Part shown: in pieces, positions 8,627 through 15,242 of the stretch
How the letters are laid out: each line of letters starts with the position of its first letter
How positions within the stretch are numbered: the first letter of the stretch is position 1
Virus record (IMG/VR): IMGVR_UViG_3300009605_000076
Location: 1-30,991 of that record
DNA length: 30,991 bases
Source of the DNA: a virus
Reading direction: 5' to 3' (one strand)
The notes under the pieces: model-generated
What the model was told of the DNA's origin: nothing
Databases searched by the model: none
The model's input: only the letters and a program-made list of their open reading frames with translations
Position numbers and translations under genes: made by a program

Positions 8627-9836
8627 GCTTCACCTATTCAGCCTTCTTCTTTGCCTCTGGGAACTCTTCTTCAACCGCTTCCCGGCCAACCATCCCAGCA
8701 TACCCACTACGTCCAGATTTATAAAGTTCTCGTGTTTTTGACTCTGCCAGATCTCTCTGCTTTTTCAGGGTTAACGATCCCCTAAGATCTTTCTCAAACT
8801 CTGGGTCTAAAGTAACAAGCCCCTTATCCGCAGCACCAAGTATGGCCTCTGCTCCGCCATACATTCCAGATTCAAGTCCCCACCTAGACTCAAGATTTCT
8901 ATTTGCTTGATAAATCCTGTCCCTAAGCTCGTATCCTTCGTCGGAAGCAGCCGATCCCTCCGAACGTATTTTCCCCCAGCTTTCAGCGGCTTCCGTTGGA
9001 GTCTCCCCACCCTCTGGGCTGGAGACAGTTTCTATACCGCCCCCTTGGTGGGGCCGCCCTTCTTGCCAACGACGACGCCTAAAATATCCCCCTTCAACCG
9101 TTCCCGATGGAAGCTCCTCAAGAAGAGCATCAATCACCCAGTCTGGAGCTTCTACCTTGCCGCCTGTGGCTAATGCTTCCTTTAGAGCCTCTTCATCGTA
9201 GGGAGAAGGCTCGCCGTCTAGGTTCATGTCTTCTTCTACGTCCATCTCCTTTACCTCAATCTCTTTATTAATGAGATCAAAGAGTTTGATGTTTGCCTGA
9301 AGCTGAGGTCCGTGCTTCCAACGCCACCGCTTGCTGTGATCAAGCCCCGGATACGGATCTCGGTAGCTCTTGTACGTCAGACTCCCACGAGGCCGGTCCC
9401 GTCTATCGCTGGCCAATTGGGCCTGCAACTCATCAATGTTGCCCTGTAGGGCCGCCCTACCGTCATAAAGCTCCTGAAGGCTCTTGCTAGAGAGATCTTT
9501 TCCTACGTTTTTCTTCTTTTTAGTGGCTTCTTCTGCCACGGGTAACCTAATAGGTATAAGTTCAGCATCTAAGTCTGTGCTCTCTTTTGTGTCCATTTCC
9601 AGGACGCCAATCGCAACGTCAATGCGGTCAAGGAGATCATACTTATCTTCAAGTCCTGCGCCCGCCGCCATCTTCTCTTCTGCTAGTGCCCTACCTTTTT
9701 CTGTTTGCGTATTGACTGGCCCAAGCTGATCAAGCATAGCTTGGTCGTTTGCAATTGATTGCTCTAGTGCGCTCTTTCCCTGGAGAAGCTCCTCAAGGCT
9801 CTTGTCTGACAGGGCCTTGCCTACGTTTTGCTTCTT
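8414..9836 (-). repeat. Three copies of one coiled-coil module across two genes
   Basis: Protein-level repeat. Copies 1 and 2 are in the 8634-9941 gene (residues ~36-128 and ~141-245). Copy 3 is the N-terminus of the next gene (residues ~5-71). Each starts with (L/F)-S/K-D/S-K-S-x-(E/Q)-E-L, runs through a Leu-heptad helix, and ends with a second helix closing on E-M-D or E-F-E. The exact copies are roughly 9717-9836 onward, 9207-9521 and 8414-8614. Confidence 0.65.
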
Positions 9837-9941
9837 TGGGGCTCCCTGAAGAGCCTCCTCGTACTCTCCCCTCAGCGAGTCGTGCAGCCGTTCAGGCTTA
9901 ACATCAACTTTCTTAGCCTCTTTTTTCTCGTACTTCGCCAT
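8634..9941 (-). CDS. Hypothetical repeat-containing virion-type protein
   Basis: 435 residues, highly charged. It contains two copies of a ~95-residue module (from KKQNVGKALSDKSLEEL near 36 and KKKNVGKDLSSKSLQEL near 141). Each has two helices and an acidic end. Residues ~180-210 are Arg/Tyr-rich, ~285-330 are Gly/Glu-rich, and the C-terminus ends in Lys/Glu. A related module opens the downstream gene, so the pair probably arose by duplication and works together. There is no membrane segment or enzyme motif. Probably a virion or assembly protein by position. Confidence 0.6.
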   Translation of the reverse strand: MAKYEKKEAKKVDVKPERLHDSLRGEYEEALQGAPKKQNVGKALSDKSLEELLQGKSALEQSIANDQAMLDQLGPVNTQTEKGRALAEEKMAAGAGLEDKYDLLDRIDVAIGVLEMDTKESTDLDAELIPIRLPVAEEATKKKKNVGKDLSSKSLQELYDGRAALQGNIDELQAQLASDRRDRPRGSLTYKSYRDPYPGLDHSKRWRWKHGPQLQANIKLFDLINKEIEVKEMDVEEDMNLDGEPSPYDEEALKEALATGGKVEAPDWVIDALLEELPSGTVEGGYFRRRRWQEGRPHQGGGIETVSSPEGGETPTEAAESWGKIRSEGSAASDEGYELRDRIYQANRNLESRWGLESGMYGGAEAILGAADKGLVTLDPEFEKDLRGSLTLKKQRDLAESKTRELYKSGRSGYAGMVGREAVEEEFPEAKKKAE

Positions 9942-9950
9942 GATGAACCT

Positions 9951-10313
9951 CTATGAGCAAACGAGGCGTACTGCTACGCCTGCGCTGGGTGCTGTATCGT
10001 CTGTATCTGTTGGATTACGCACGCAAACCATGCTCAAACCAACATCAAATGCGTATCCTTGGTCGATAATCAGACAATCTACGGTACTCGCAGGCACCAA
10101 ATAGACTAAATCTGCTACATCAGACGCAAGACTCACAACAATCTTGTTGAAGAGCTTAATGTAGACATTGTGAGTGTTCCCGTTGTTCACAAACAACGTA
10201 TACAACGTGCCCGTTGTACCAAGAACATCAGTCTGAACTGTGCTGGACAAGGCAGTGTCTACAATAAGCTTGGTAGCGATGGCTACGTGGCGATCAGTGG
10301 TGGTAGTTGCCAT
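9951..10313 (-). CDS. Small beta-rich virion-type protein, paralogue of next
   Basis: 120 residues, rich in Thr, Val, Asp and Leu with alternating beta-strand patterns. Landmarks shared with the upstream gene product are VYIKLFN near 50, ADLVYLVPA near 66, AFDVGLSMVCV near 88 and AGVAVRLVCS at the end. Such small all-beta proteins are often head decoration or tail proteins. The role is inferred. An alpha-helical fold or an enzyme is unlikely. Confidence 0.6.
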   Translation of the reverse strand: MATTTTDRHVAIATKLIVDTALSSTVQTDVLGTTGTLYTLFVNNGNTHNVYIKLFNKIVVSLASDVADLVYLVPASTVDCLIIDQGYAFDVGLSMVCVRNPTDTDDTAPSAGVAVRLVCS

Positions 10314-10322
10314 GTCTTCTTC

Positions 10323-10694
10323 CTATGATGTAATGATTCTGACGTTAACGCCAGACAGGGCAGAGTTGCCAGTCGTTCCGCCCAAGGTAACCACGCAAAA
10401 GCTGAGGTCTGTGGCGAATGTCATGCCCTTCAGAAAGGTAAATGTCCTCTTGGCTCCACCACGAACCTCACCGATAAAGTCTGGAGCATTGCTCCCGAAC
10501 GTAGGCGCAGCCACGTTGTAGATCTTGAAGTAGCAATCAGTAGACGCATTGGCTGTGTTGTCCACTTCCGCCATAAACACATCGACCGTGCCACCAATGA
10601 GACCCTTTTGGTCAGCATCAACTCCAGCAGCAATCTTAGTGATCATCCGACCACCAATCTTGGATGTCATCGTCGCAGTAGTAATCGCAGCCAT
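10323..10694 (-). CDS. Small beta-rich virion-type protein, paralogue of previous
   Basis: 123 residues, beta-rich. It aligns end to end with the neighbouring 120-residue protein: CYFKIYN, PDFIGEV, TFATDLSFCVV and SGVNVRIITS occupy the same places as the paralogue's motifs. Two copies side by side, separated by 9 bases, indicate tandem duplication. A decoration or fibre-base function is plausible but not shown. Confidence 0.6.
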   Translation of the reverse strand: MAAITTATMTSKIGGRMITKIAAGVDADQKGLIGGTVDVFMAEVDNTANASTDCYFKIYNVAAPTFGSNAPDFIGEVRGGAKRTFTFLKGMTFATDLSFCVVTLGGTTGNSALSGVNVRIITS

Positions 10695-10697
10695 TTT

Positions 10698-11072
10698 CTA
10701 TTCCCCAGAAATACGTGTGTAAAAGTCTGACGCAACCTCATAGCTCTCTTCTAAGACAACGGAAACCCTTTCAAGCTCCCTCACTCCTGAATCATAGAGC
10801 ATGTCAACTACCTTGAGAAGGTCAGATACTTTCTCCATGTCATGAACATCTACGACAGGAACCCAAACCATCTCGTTGTCTTTTCTGTCTACAATCTCAA
10901 ATCGCCTAGTCCTGGCCCGCCAACGATAGGGGAGAGTCACACCATCTTCATCTTTCACATATGCATCTATGTGCAAACCCATGTCGTTAAACATTGCCTG
11001 AAGAGTGCTGATCAATATGAGATTCTTCTTTGCTATATCTGCAAACTTCTTGCTTTGCTCAATTGCCTTCAC
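10698..11072 (-). CDS. Hypothetical protein, first gene of the virion block
   Basis: 124 residues with a GTG start; AGGA lies just upstream. It has a helical start, then an Arg/Trp-rich strand (about 48-60, RWRARTRRFEIVDRK), then two long helices. Not recognised. It is the first minus-strand gene after the long untranslated CTAG-rich leader and 3 bases from the beta-rich pair, so it is probably co-transcribed with the virion genes. Confidence 0.55.
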   Translation of the reverse strand: MKAIEQSKKFADIAKKNLILISTLQAMFNDMGLHIDAYVKDEDGVTLPYRWRARTRRFEIVDRKDNEMVWVPVVDVHDMEKVSDLLKVVDMLYDSGVRELERVSVVLEESYEVASDFYTRISGE

Positions 11073-11099
11073 GGTATCCTTCCTCTTGTGCTGAGCACC

Positions 11100-11280
11100 T
11101 TATACTACTAGTAACTAACTAGTATCTATACCTACTAGTACTCTCTCTCCCCAAAGAGAGAGAGTATATTATCTATTACTACTACTACCTATTACTACTA
11201 TTCTACTAGAATACATTACTACATTATCTAAGTATATTAACTAACACTTAGTTAACTAACTAGTAATATAGTTAATGCTG
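11100..11280. repeat. CTAG-rich AT repeat region
   Basis: Intergenic sequence of tandem ACT/ATT triplets with at least five CTAG sites and several ACTAGT palindromes. TAACTAACTAGTA occurs exactly at 11112-11124 and 11253-11265, and TAGTTAACTA is a perfect palindrome near 11249. No coding frame is seen on either strand. It lies just upstream of the minus-strand virion operon and could be a long 5' leader, an origin or a protein-binding array. Confidence 0.5.
11139..11166. other. 11-bp perfect hairpin
   Basis: TACTCTCTCTC pairs with GAGAGAGAGTA around a CCCAAA loop inside the CTAG-rich region. No U-run follows on either strand, so it is not a classic terminator. It may be an mRNA leader structure. 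Confidence 0.45.
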
Positions 11281-11329
11281 GCTGTCAAGAAATAAGTTCA
11301 AGAACTTGCAAGCGTGCCAAGTGAAATAG

Positions 11330-11405
11330 GATTTTTTTTAAGGAGGGGGTTGTATTTAAGCTAGTAAAGCCCCCCGGGGGGGGAGGCCCCCCCTCCGCGC
11401 TATGG
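11330..11405. other. Homopolymer C/G block with T-run
   Basis: Eight T residues followed by AAGGAGGGGG, then C6G8, AGG and C7 with another G6 near 11404. The blocks can fold on themselves in several ways. A perfect ribosome-site-like AAGGAGG is followed by no usable frame. Beyond it, 11406-11590 is AT-rich and holds nothing I recognise. Confidence 0.35.
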
Positions 11406-11615
11406 GGGGATCATATGTTATGCATATATAGTATAGGGTATGTTCTATTCCTTAGTACTATGGCAGGAATGTATAGCTATTCTGATTCTATGTTCTAAGG
11501 GTTTGTAGCTATTTAGTTAGGTGTCATATTCAGAGGAGTACAAAGAGATAGAACAATATGTACAAAATAGGCATGTATTGAATAGAGGGGGACACAGCCC
11601 CCATCCCACTACCCC

Positions 11616-11884
11616 CTGGACCACCTCACAATCCCGACAAGGCCAAACATGGCCACCTCGGCACCCTGCGGTCAGAACACCGCCCACTTTTGACGTTTGC
11701 TGGGCGTTGGAGGTGCCTACAAGGCCTCCCAGCTTCGCCGTAGGGTGTAACCACTACCCCGGGGTACCAGGACACAGTGCAGGGCCCTTAGAAGGCCAGG
11801 AAGGCTTCCCAGTCGAGTGCACCAGTGGTAGCCGTCGGGCTCTGCCGGGTACAGCAAGGCCAGCTAGTGCTTGGAGTAGTCCAG
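11616..11884. ncRNA. GC-rich folded segment, ncRNA candidate
   Basis: About 270 bases, much more GC-rich than the flanks, and not convincingly coding. The ends pair (CTGGACCAC at 11616-11624 with GTAGTCCAG at 11876-11884, one mismatch). Inside are GGCCA-AACA-TGGCC (about 11642), GGCACC with GGTGCC enclosing CGCCCA with TGGGCG (11660-11720), and the palindrome TACCCCGGGGTA (about 11756). It lies beside the terminator at 11889-11921. A plus-strand transcript would run into that hairpin. No promoter was identified, so strand and expression are open. Confidence 0.3.
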
Positions 11885-11888
11885 ACGC

Positions 11889-11921
11889 AAAAAACCCCCG
11901 AGGCAGAAGCCCCGAGGGTTT
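11889..11921 (-). terminator. Strong intrinsic terminator
   Basis: On the minus strand a ~13-bp stem (AAACCCTCGGGGC with GCCTCGGGGGTTT) closes a TTCT loop and runs into six T residues. It lies 24 bases after the stop of the 11946-12797 gene. A weaker TTT follows on the other strand. Confidence 0.85.
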
Positions 11922-11945
11922 AGTGCTGCAGAGAGCTTGTCTTGA

Positions 11946-12797
11946 CTACTTCTGCATGCTCTGGACTATCTGGCCTAGCTGGGCAAGACCGGCCCCAAGC
12001 TGGCCAAGCTGGGCGACAACTTCATTAAGGTCCACCGAGGCCTCTGGAGTCTCCTCTATCGTCTTGTGTAGGGACCATGAACCAGTCTGGTTCCGCCGTT
12101 GGTTCAATGCAGTCTTGAGGGCTGCACGACTGTGCTCCAAGCTCTTGGGTCCAAACCGCTCATTGCACCGATGCCGGAATTCACCGGTCTTAGCATCGGA
12201 ACCGTTCAAGCTCTGGACGTATTCGACGGCGAATTCCTGGACCGCCCCTGCCATGCTCTGACCATTCAGAGCTTGCCGAGCTTTCACCTCCTGTACCAAG
12301 TCACTGCAGAGCTTGGCTGTAGAGGTACCTCGAGACTCGTAGTCTCCCTCCTTTGCAAAGGTCCGTAGTTCACCGATTGACATACCTCCCAAGCGGTCCT
12401 CGATGGTAGCCACCTGGGCAGTAGGTTTAGAGCCCGGATTCACCGGGCCATTGCTGGCCTTGCCTCGAGACTCTGTAGCCTTGGTTTCTTGGGCCACCTC
12501 CCCAGTGGACTGGGGAAGCAAAGCAATACCCAGTTTCTGCAATGCGGAAGCATTGAAGCTAGCCAGCTTGTATGCCACCGCCCATTCCGGGGAAGTCCAG
12601 TCGTCAAGAGGGTTATCGTCCAATTCATCGGCATATACATATCCGCCCTTGTTCCGATACAGGACATCTAGAACCTCACCAGAGGCGAGAAGGCTAGCCA
12701 ATTGCTCGGCCGTCTTAACCGGTGTCCCGTCAAGGTTCTGCAAGGGTGATTCTGAATAGATGCAGGTCAGTGGAGATACTTTTGTTCGTTTTGCCAT
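11946..12797 (-). CDS. Hypothetical protein with possible SAP-like and coiled-coil parts
   Basis: 283 residues from the ATG at 12797; an in-frame ATG at 12821 is also possible. The start MAKRTKV is the more protein-like, although the AGGA is 12-14 bases away. Residues ~140-175 (MSIGELRTFAKEGDYESRG) loosely fit a SAP-type helix-turn-helix that binds DNA. The last ~25 residues repeat Leu-Gly-Gln-Leu in heptads and probably oligomerise. The gene has its own possible promoter and a strong terminator, so it is a single transcription unit. A DNA- or RNA-binding role is tentative. Confidence 0.6.
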   Translation of the reverse strand: MAKRTKVSPLTCIYSESPLQNLDGTPVKTAEQLASLLASGEVLDVLYRNKGGYVYADELDDNPLDDWTSPEWAVAYKLASFNASALQKLGIALLPQSTGEVAQETKATESRGKASNGPVNPGSKPTAQVATIEDRLGGMSIGELRTFAKEGDYESRGTSTAKLCSDLVQEVKARQALNGQSMAGAVQEFAVEYVQSLNGSDAKTGEFRHRCNERFGPKSLEHSRAALKTALNQRRNQTGSWSLHKTIEETPEASVDLNEVVAQLGQLGAGLAQLGQIVQSMQK

Positions 12798-13267
12798 GAT
12801 TGTTATGTTTCCTTGTTTCATTCACATTGTTTCATTGCCCTCCCAAGAACACCTCGAGAGGAACCAGCACAGTAGCACTATCTGGCCTTTACGTGTCAAG
12901 ACCAGCACTCACAGTGGTGTCGTCACGTCCAAATATGCACCGTTCAATGCCTACTCTCGGTGAGTACGAAAAGTTGTAAATTCTTTGGTGAAACGATAGT
13001 GCTCCGCCCTAACAATAGACTCGGTTTGTGTCCCATCTAACAGCCTTCCTATAGCTGTGTGCTTAGGTACCTATATCAATCATTGTTTTATGTAAGCAGT
13101 ACTGTATGCAATATCAGTGTGATAAATGAATATCATATGATAGAACTAAAAATAAATACCATTCCATTCATCAGAACAAAGTGATTCAGATACCAAATGA
13201 TATTGAATAGAGTACGCGCGCGCTGCCAGCAAATACATTCTATGTATTACACAAAGTAACAGACAAT
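12798..13267. other. Intergenic region with repeats and possible promoter
   Basis: About 470 bases without a convincing gene. Seen here: a possible minus-strand promoter (12869-12899); inverted ATATCA-type repeats (13110-13116, 13129-13136 and 13197-13204); alternating CGCGCGCG near 13215; and a stray copy of the AAAACAATG start module at about 13079-13090. That copy would begin a six-residue frame, so it may be a gene remnant. Confidence 0.45.
12869..12899 (-). promoter_or_regulatory. Possible promoter for 12797 gene
   Basis: TTGACA (12894-12899, minus strand) with TACTGT 19 bases on. The spacing matches the better promoters at 15.6 and 18.8 kb, but the -10 matches only half of TATAAT. Confidence 0.3.
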
Positions 13268-13297
13268 AAAAAACCCCCCGGCATTATTACCGGAGGG
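13268..13297 (-). terminator. Intrinsic terminator
   Basis: Minus-strand CCCTCCGG pairs with CCGGGGGG (8 bp including G-T) around TAATAATG and runs into six T residues. It lies about 40 bases after the 13338-13664 gene and ends the clamp-containing unit. Confidence 0.8.
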
Positions 13298-13337
13298 CTT
13301 AGTGTTCGATTGACTAATGTTTCCCCTTACGGGGGAC

Positions 13338-13664
13338 TCATTTATAGCATACCTTTAAGGCCAGTGGAGGCCTTATAGCATCGACCCTATAGGTTTCCCT
13401 ACCTTTGGTCTTAGGATGCATCCTATGCCTAAACTCATGATGCCATGAAGCAAAGAGCGGATTGTATATTGTGCCCATGTATTGCCATACCTCACCGCTA
13501 TCCGTATCCTCTGCTGCCATTGGGTCGGGCAGCATAGAGTTTAGTATTGCATTAGATAGCTTATCCCACGCCACAAACCATTCATTAGTGTTCTCCTTCA
13601 TAAAGGCAACACTAATACCAGGTGATTCATGGTAATAAGAATCAATAACAGTTGTTGTACTCAT
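13338..13664 (-). CDS. Hypothetical protein downstream of clamp-like gene
   Basis: 108 residues. The ATG at 13664 is one base past the clamp-like gene's stop and has AGGA ten bases before it; the upstream in-frame TTG is less likely. It is rich in Trp, His and Met (WFVAW near 30, WHHEFRHRMH near 75), with a basic C-terminus. No domain recognised. It is the last gene before the 13.27 kb terminator and is translated from the same message as the clamp-like protein. Confidence 0.55.
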   Translation of the reverse strand: MSTTTVIDSYYHESPGISVAFMKENTNEWFVAWDKLSNAILNSMLPDPMAAEDTDSGEVWQYMGTIYNPLFASWHHEFRHRMHPKTKGRETYRVDAIRPPLALKVCYK

Positions 13665-13665
13665 G

Positions 13666-14235
13666 TTAATCAATCCTTACAGGCATGATAATAAACTGTA
13701 CATCAGAGATACCAGTCTCAAGGTATGGATTATGAATCAATCGCCATACCACTGGGCTCAATGGTCCACTAAACTCTGCCATCCATTGATTCCTATGGGT
13801 AGGTAACTTCAATGCCTTGCCTATCTTGCCAAGCATTGCCAGATACTGTGGGTCAAAGCCAATAGCCCCACTGGTAGCGCTTGTATCCTTAGGCAATACA
13901 CTCTCATAGTCTGGAAGGTCATCCAGCCTGCAATGGTCTAACTCTGGCTTGTAGTGACCCTTGCTTGCAATGTATTGCTTTACCTCATCGCCTTCAATGA
14001 AGCATACACCGAGGCTGGTATCCTCATCAAATACATAGTCAATAATGAGCATACAGTGTCCGTTGGTGGCCACAAAGCGGGTAAGCCCATCGGGCCTTGG
14101 CTTTGCTTTAATGGCGATGCCATAGATGTATCTACCCTTGCTCTTTGCTTCCTTATGGGTGGCAATAGGGGCCAATGCCTTCATGACATTGAAGGGCAAG
14201 GTGTACGTTGCTTGTGATTCTTTAATTGCGTTCAT
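13666..14235 (-). CDS. DNA sliding clamp (DnaN)-like protein, short form
   Basis: 189 residues. Residues 55-60, VATNGH followed by a hydrophobic strand, match the VATDGHR-type signature of bacterial beta clamps. The C-terminus VQFIIMPVRID matches the clamp ending ...VIMPMRL, and FDPQYLAML near 128 fits the start of the last domain. Beta clamps encircle DNA and tether polymerase; the bacterial protein is ~366 residues with three domains. This one is half that, so it holds about one and a half domains or a diverged two-domain form, and would need a larger ring number. The start carries the AGGTAAAACAATG module. The fold call rests on two motifs. Confidence 0.65.
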   Translation of the reverse strand: MNAIKESQATYTLPFNVMKALAPIATHKEAKSKGRYIYGIAIKAKPRPDGLTRFVATNGHCMLIIDYVFDEDTSLGVCFIEGDEVKQYIASKGHYKPELDHCRLDDLPDYESVLPKDTSATSGAIGFDPQYLAMLGKIGKALKLPTHRNQWMAEFSGPLSPVVWRLIHNPYLETGISDVQFIIMPVRID

Positions 14236-14244
14236 TGTTTTACC

Positions 14245-14646
14245 TTAGTAGCTGGTTCTTGAATCATAGTTGGGTGTAGTGTGCTGCTGCTTTCCTGCCG
14301 ATAGATACCTCCGGTATCGAGTAAGTGTTTCCATTTGAAGTGGGCATTTACGTTCGTAATAAGAGTCATGTGGACCAGCATTGCGAAGCTGAACACTATT
14401 CATAGGTTGAATCATTGCCAACCCCTCAACTTTACACCCAATGAATTGAGATATATAACTAAAACAATTTTCTCCATAGACAATGACAAATGATACTTCA
14501 TCTAAGTCCTTGCCCTCATACACTCCAAGGTCATACTCACGACCCCTGTAAACATATGAGCCAAGGTAGATGCAATACGACCATAGGTTGTGGTCGTCAC
14601 CATGAAACTTCTTGTCGCCATCAAATATATTGTATTGATTCTTCAT
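14245..14646 (-). CDS. Hypothetical protein
   Basis: 133 residues from the ATG that overlaps the upstream stop as TAATG; GGGAG lies seven bases before it, so I prefer it to the ATG two codons upstream. The sequence is Tyr/Asp/Gly-rich in the first half (beta-strand pattern), with a basic, Tyr/Arg-rich second half. No recognisable motif. Translation is coupled to the preceding 60-residue gene. Confidence 0.55.
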   Translation of the reverse strand: MKNQYNIFDGDKKFHGDDHNLWSYCIYLGSYVYRGREYDLGVYEGKDLDEVSFVIVYGENCFSYISQFIGCKVEGLAMIQPMNSVQLRNAGPHDSYYERKCPLQMETLTRYRRYLSAGKQQHTTPNYDSRTSY

Positions 14647-14828
14647 TACCATTCTCCCATTGAAGAGTCTTCGTTGCTATCGGAACCAATCAATTCAATT
14701 GCTTTGCTTGGTTCATACCCAGACTCATACAATACTTCCCAACCCTGGATACCAGAGTTAACACTGGTAGAACCAGTGCTATCGAGAAGCATCTCATCTA
14801 TTACCTCAAGCCATTGATACAGTGTCAT
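14646..14828 (-). CDS. Small acidic hypothetical protein
   Basis: 60 residues beginning MTLYQWLEVIDEM and ending in an acidic Ser/Asp/Glu tail. The start carries GAGGTATAAAACAATG, the module used by its neighbours. The frame stays open upstream through a structured element (14853-14902), which would add 27 residues starting MMFDCPTG. That longer form cannot be excluded. No function recognised. Confidence 0.5.
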   Translation of the reverse strand: MTLYQWLEVIDEMLLDSTGSTSVNSGIQGWEVLYESGYEPSKAIELIGSDSNEDSSMGEW

Positions 14829-14852
14829 TGTTTTATACCTCTTGATGCTTGG

Positions 14853-14902
14853 TTGATTGCATCCATTGACCACCGGATTCCGGTAGCCAGTAGGGCAATC
14901 AA
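14853..14902 (-). promoter_or_regulatory. Intercistronic hairpin element, copy 1
   Basis: Minus-strand TTGATTGC and GCAATCAA (8 bp, perfect) enclose a ~14-bp stem-loop with AAT at its tip (CTACCGG/CCGGTGG core). It begins at the stop of the upstream gene (the TGA is part of TTGATTG) and ends ~25 bases before the next start. A related element with a different stem sequence lies at 15157-15208. Confidence 0.5.
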
Positions 14903-15138
14903 ACATCATACCTATCGACTATGTCTGCTCGAAATGCCTGGTGGTATTCAAAAGCACGCCTTGCAAGGCGTACAAGGTCTACCGTTGTACCTGTAAGGTC
15001 AGATAGCATGGTTGGACGGCGATACTTTGGATGGAAGGTATGCTTTACCGAGGGAAGGTCCCTGGCGTTCCAACCAAACGACATTGCAGCCCTTAATAGG
15101 GCCTCTGTTGCTTCTTCTAATCTTTCTTTTGGTGTCAT
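14899..15138 (-). CDS. Small helical hypothetical protein
   Basis: 79 residues from the ATG at 15138, the third base of a start module (GGGAGATAATACAATG). It begins MTPKERLEEATEALLRAA, a charged helix, and has a Pro/Arg/His-rich middle and a second helix (DLVRLARRAFEYHQAF). The ATG overlaps the stop of a 35-residue Cys-rich frame as ATGA. No known domain. Confidence 0.55.
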   Translation of the reverse strand: MTPKERLEEATEALLRAAMSFGWNARDLPSVKHTFHPKYRRPTMLSDLTGTTVDLVRLARRAFEYHQAFRADIVDRYDV

Positions 15139-15242
15139 TGTATTATCTCCCGATGCTTCATTGCATCCAATGGATGCCCACATAGTGGGCAACCAGTGGG
15201 ACAATCAAGCCCTAACCATAGTAGACAGCTTGATAGAACCAT
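15135..15242 (-). CDS. 35-residue Cys-rich zinc-knuckle-like peptide (candidate)
   Basis: An ATG at 15242 opens a 35-codon frame whose second half contains DCPTGCPLCGHPLDAM, a C-x3-C-x2-C-x-H arrangement like a small zinc knuckle. Its TGA overlaps the next gene's ATG (ATGA). The start has only a weak GGA, and the frame overlaps the upstream gene by 38 bases. The DCPTG codons recur in the element 300 bases on, with changes mostly at third positions. Either a real small protein or a by-product of an RNA element. Confidence 0.35.
   Translation of the reverse strand: MVLSSCLLWLGLDCPTGCPLCGHPLDAMKHREIIQ
15157..15208 (-). promoter_or_regulatory. Intercistronic hairpin element, copy 2
   Basis: Homologous to the element at 14853-14902. 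Shared parts are TTGATTGYCCYACTGG at the front and TTGGATGCAAT near the end. The inner hairpin here is TGCCCAC/GTGGGCA around TAT, a different sequence that still pairs perfectly. It starts at the stop of the 15205-15531 gene. Confidence 0.5.

Noticed and set aside
11260-11288. Late promoter with TTGACA upstream of the virion block
   Set aside because: TTGACA is perfect, but at 17 bases only TACTAG appears, half matching a -10. It is not listed as a promoter.
11360-11390. Cohesive end (cos) site in the C/G block
   Set aside because: There is no sign of a break point or terminal overhang in a single sequence; it would need read-end evidence.
11521-12261. 246-residue plus-strand frame
   Set aside because: Its second half is antisense to the 11946-12797 gene and its first half is Pro/Trp/Arg-rich without domain features or a good ribosome site. 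It is probably a shadow over the structured segment.
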